Positions 5,289-6,802 of a DNA stretch of 6,802 nucleotides are shown one piece after another. The notes under the pieces were generated by a model. It made no database searches. It was not told the DNA's origin and was given only the letters and a program-made list of their open reading frames with translations. The translations under genes and the position numbers were made by a program. Within the stretch, counting starts at the first letter, position 1; every line of letters starts with the position of its first letter. The stretch spans positions 1 through 6,802 of the forward strand of contig QKFK01000126.1 in assembly GCA_003252195.1 (NCBI GenBank), written 5' to 3'. This DNA is from Rhodospirillales bacterium (GTDB lineage: Bacteria > Pseudomonadota > Alphaproteobacteria > QKFK01 > SZUA-500).

Positions 5289-6008
5289 ATGTGCAAAAAA
5301 ATAATTCAAGATATTAATACAATTATGGAAAAAGACCCAGCGGCAAAGAACCGACTCGAGATAGTTTTGTGTTATCCTGGGCTTCATGCAATCTGGATGC
5401 ATCGTATTAGTTCACGTCTTTATCGTTATAATTTTAAGGTTTTAGCGAGGTTTTTATCTCACATTGCCAAGGTTTTTACAGGTATTGAAATTCACCCAGG
5501 GGCAAAGCTTGGAGAACGCTTGTTTATCGACCATGGTACGGGGGTGATTATTGGTGAAACTGCTGAAATTGGTGATGATGTTACTATTTATCATGATGTT
5601 ACCTTGGGGGGTACTAAGGTGACGTTAGATGATGGTAAAACCCTAAATAAGGGTAAGCGCCACCCAACGATTGGTAATAATGTGATTGTGGGAGCAGGGG
5701 CTCAAGTTTTAGGCCCAATTTATGTGGGGGATAATGCGCGCATTGGCTCAAACGCAGTGGTGCTAAAAGAAGTGCCTGATGGTGCAACTATGGTGGGAGT
5801 GCCCGCTCATCAAGCGGGTACATGCCGTAAGAATAATGATATTAGTGAGTTTAACCCTTATGGCGTGACGATGTTTGACCCAATTGAAAAAGAAATTGGT
5901 GATTTGCGTAAAGAAATTGATGAGCTAAAAAAAGAATTATTGGGAGCTAAGCCTAAAAAAGCGACATCTTCTAAAACAACCGCCAAAACAGCTAAGAAGA
6001 GCAAATGA
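5289..6008 (+). CDS. cysE: Serine O-acetyltransferase
   Basis: Acetylates L-serine with acetyl-CoA to O-acetylserine, the committed step of cysteine synthesis; cytosolic, normally a hexamer. The 239-aa product has a short helical N-terminal domain (DPAAKNRLEIVLCYPGLHAI, 16-35) and then a left-handed beta-helix of hexapeptide repeats (about 64-165). Catalytic-type Asp81-His82 lies in IDHGTGVIIGETAEIGDD, with YHDVTLGGTK and RHPTIG further on. An in-frame GTG at 5250 would add 13 residues but has no ribosome site; the ATG at 5289 has GAGAG 7 nt upstream and matches the usual family start, so it is chosen. The C-terminus is odd: a short predicted coiled coil (about 198-218) and then a Lys/Ala/Thr/Ser tail, KPKKATSSKTTAKTAKKSK (221-239). 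It lacks the terminal Ile by which E. coli CysE docks into CysK. The stop overlaps the mnmA start by 4 nt (ATGA). Confidence 0.96.
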   Translation: MCKKIIQDINTIMEKDPAAKNRLEIVLCYPGLHAIWMHRISSRLYRYNFKVLARFLSHIAKVFTGIEIHPGAKLGERLFIDHGTGVIIGETAEIGDDVTIYHDVTLGGTKVTLDDGKTLNKGKRHPTIGNNVIVGAGAQVLGPIYVGDNARIGSNAVVLKEVPDGATMVGVPAHQAGTCRKNNDISEFNPYGVTMFDPIEKEIGDLRKEIDELKKELLGAKPKKATSSKTTAKTAKKSK

Positions 6009-6802
6009 TAGATTTATTATTACCTAAAGATTTTAAAGGCAAGATTGCGGTTGCAATGTCTGGCGGTGTGGATAGCTCTGTTGCTGCTTATCTATTAAAA
6101 GAAAGTGGCTATGATGTATTTGGCGTTACCATGGCTTTGCGTGGGTGTAATTGTGATAAAACATCTGAAATTGCTGTGATTGATGCTAAAAAAGTAGCAG
6201 ATTTTATTGGTATTAAGCATGTTACGGTAGATGCGAGTGAGGCTTTTAAAAAAGAAATTATAGGCGACTTTGTATCAGAATATATGGAGGGTAAGACACC
6301 GAGCCCATGTATTCGTTGTAATCACTTTATTAAATTTGGTTTCTTGTTTGATGAGATTAAAAAGCTTGGGGCTGAGATTGTTATAACAGGGCATTATGCT
6401 GAGATTAAGCAAGGCATGCATGGCTTTGAACTTCATAAAGGCGCCGATATAGCTAAAGACCAAAGTTATTTTTTGCAATCGCTAACTAAAGAACAAATCT
6501 CTACAGCTCGCTTTCCTTTAAGCTCGTATTCAAAAGATGAGATTAGAAAAATCGCCCATGATACTGGATTGCCTGTGGCCTCAAAGCCAGATAGTCAAGA
6601 TATCTGCTTTGTGCCAAGCGGTGATTATGTAACTGCTCTGTCTTCAATGGGGGCAAAGACCGATGTTAAAGGTGATATTGTTCATGTTAATGGGCAGGTT
6701 TTAGGCGAGCATAACGGTGTTGTTAATTATACTGTTGGGCAAAGGCGCGGGCTTGGTATAGGTGGTGGCGACCCTTTATATGTAACTGCTATTAATGCAG
6801 AT
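6005..6802 (+). CDS. mnmA: tRNA-specific 2-thiouridylase, 3'-truncated by the window edge
   Basis: Thiolates uridine-34 at C2 in tRNA-Lys, -Glu and -Gln, activating the base with ATP and taking sulfur relayed from cysteine desulfurase. The 266 visible codons are open to the window end; roughly the last 90-110 residues are missing. Seen: the PP-loop SGGVDSS (19-25) after a short N-terminus, catalytic Cys102 in TPSPCIRCN, TGHYAEI (128-134), KDQSYFLQSL (151-160), KPDSQDICF with the second catalytic Cys201, and the central-domain signature YTVGQRRGLGIGG (242-254). RGCNCDKTSE (46-55) and the following DAKKVADFIGI match the compact alphaproteobacterial form. The ATG overlaps the cysE stop, with AGAAGAG just before it, so translation is probably coupled. 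Identification is firm. Confidence 0.96.
   Translation, partial: MIDLLLPKDFKGKIAVAMSGGVDSSVAAYLLKESGYDVFGVTMALRGCNCDKTSEIAVIDAKKVADFIGIKHVTVDASEAFKKEIIGDFVSEYMEGKTPSPCIRCNHFIKFGFLFDEIKKLGAEIVITGHYAEIKQGMHGFELHKGADIAKDQSYFLQSLTKEQISTARFPLSSYSKDEIRKIAHDTGLPVASKPDSQDICFVPSGDYVTALSSMGAKTDVKGDIVHVNGQVLGEHNGVVNYTVGQRRGLGIGGGDPLYVTAINAD

Noticed and set aside
6275..6478. 67-aa open frame on the minus strand.
   Set aside because: It lies wholly inside the PP-loop/catalytic region of mnmA on the other strand and shows no family features.

Overview
The window looks like chromosomal DNA from an A+T-rich alphaproteobacterium. The assignment rests on protein wording: the LeuB, the COG2945-type hydrolase, the short CysE beginning near 'DPAA..LE..LCYPGLHAIW' and the MnmA with 'DAKKVADFIGIKH' all read like alphaproteobacterial versions from memory. 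No rRNA, tRNA, transposase, integrase or CRISPR array is visible.

Left part (1-2855): a branched-chain amino-acid operon on the + strand. A 5'-truncated leuB runs into ilvD with only 4 nt between them. LeuB acts in leucine synthesis and IlvD in valine/isoleucine synthesis, also supplying the leucine precursor.

Middle (2856-3305): 450 bp without a gene. It holds at least three diverged copies of a roughly 100-nt unit, each with a nested stem-loop. The inner stems start at 2897, 2996 and 3096. A partial fourth copy is marked by a 27-nt direct repeat. A palindrome and a good sigma70-like promoter follow.

That promoter drives a 191-aa orphan gene (3306-3881). Its N-terminal half has a Cys37/His54 arrangement resembling the CheD / N-terminal-Asn amidohydrolase (NTAN1) deamidase fold. 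Two minus-strand genes follow: a GNAT acetyltransferase (3900-4361) and, upstream of it, a small alpha/beta hydrolase (4469-5119).

Right part (5120-6802): a probable promoter and leader, then cysE (5289-6008), whose stop overlaps the start of mnmA (6005 to the window end, open at the 3' end). CysE starts cysteine synthesis. Cysteine is the usual sulfur source for MnmA-dependent 2-thiouridine in tRNA, so the pair is metabolically coherent.

The most notable items are the hairpin-repeat array, the CheD/NTAN1-like orphan beside it, and the lysine-rich tail of CysE. The rest is ordinary core metabolism.
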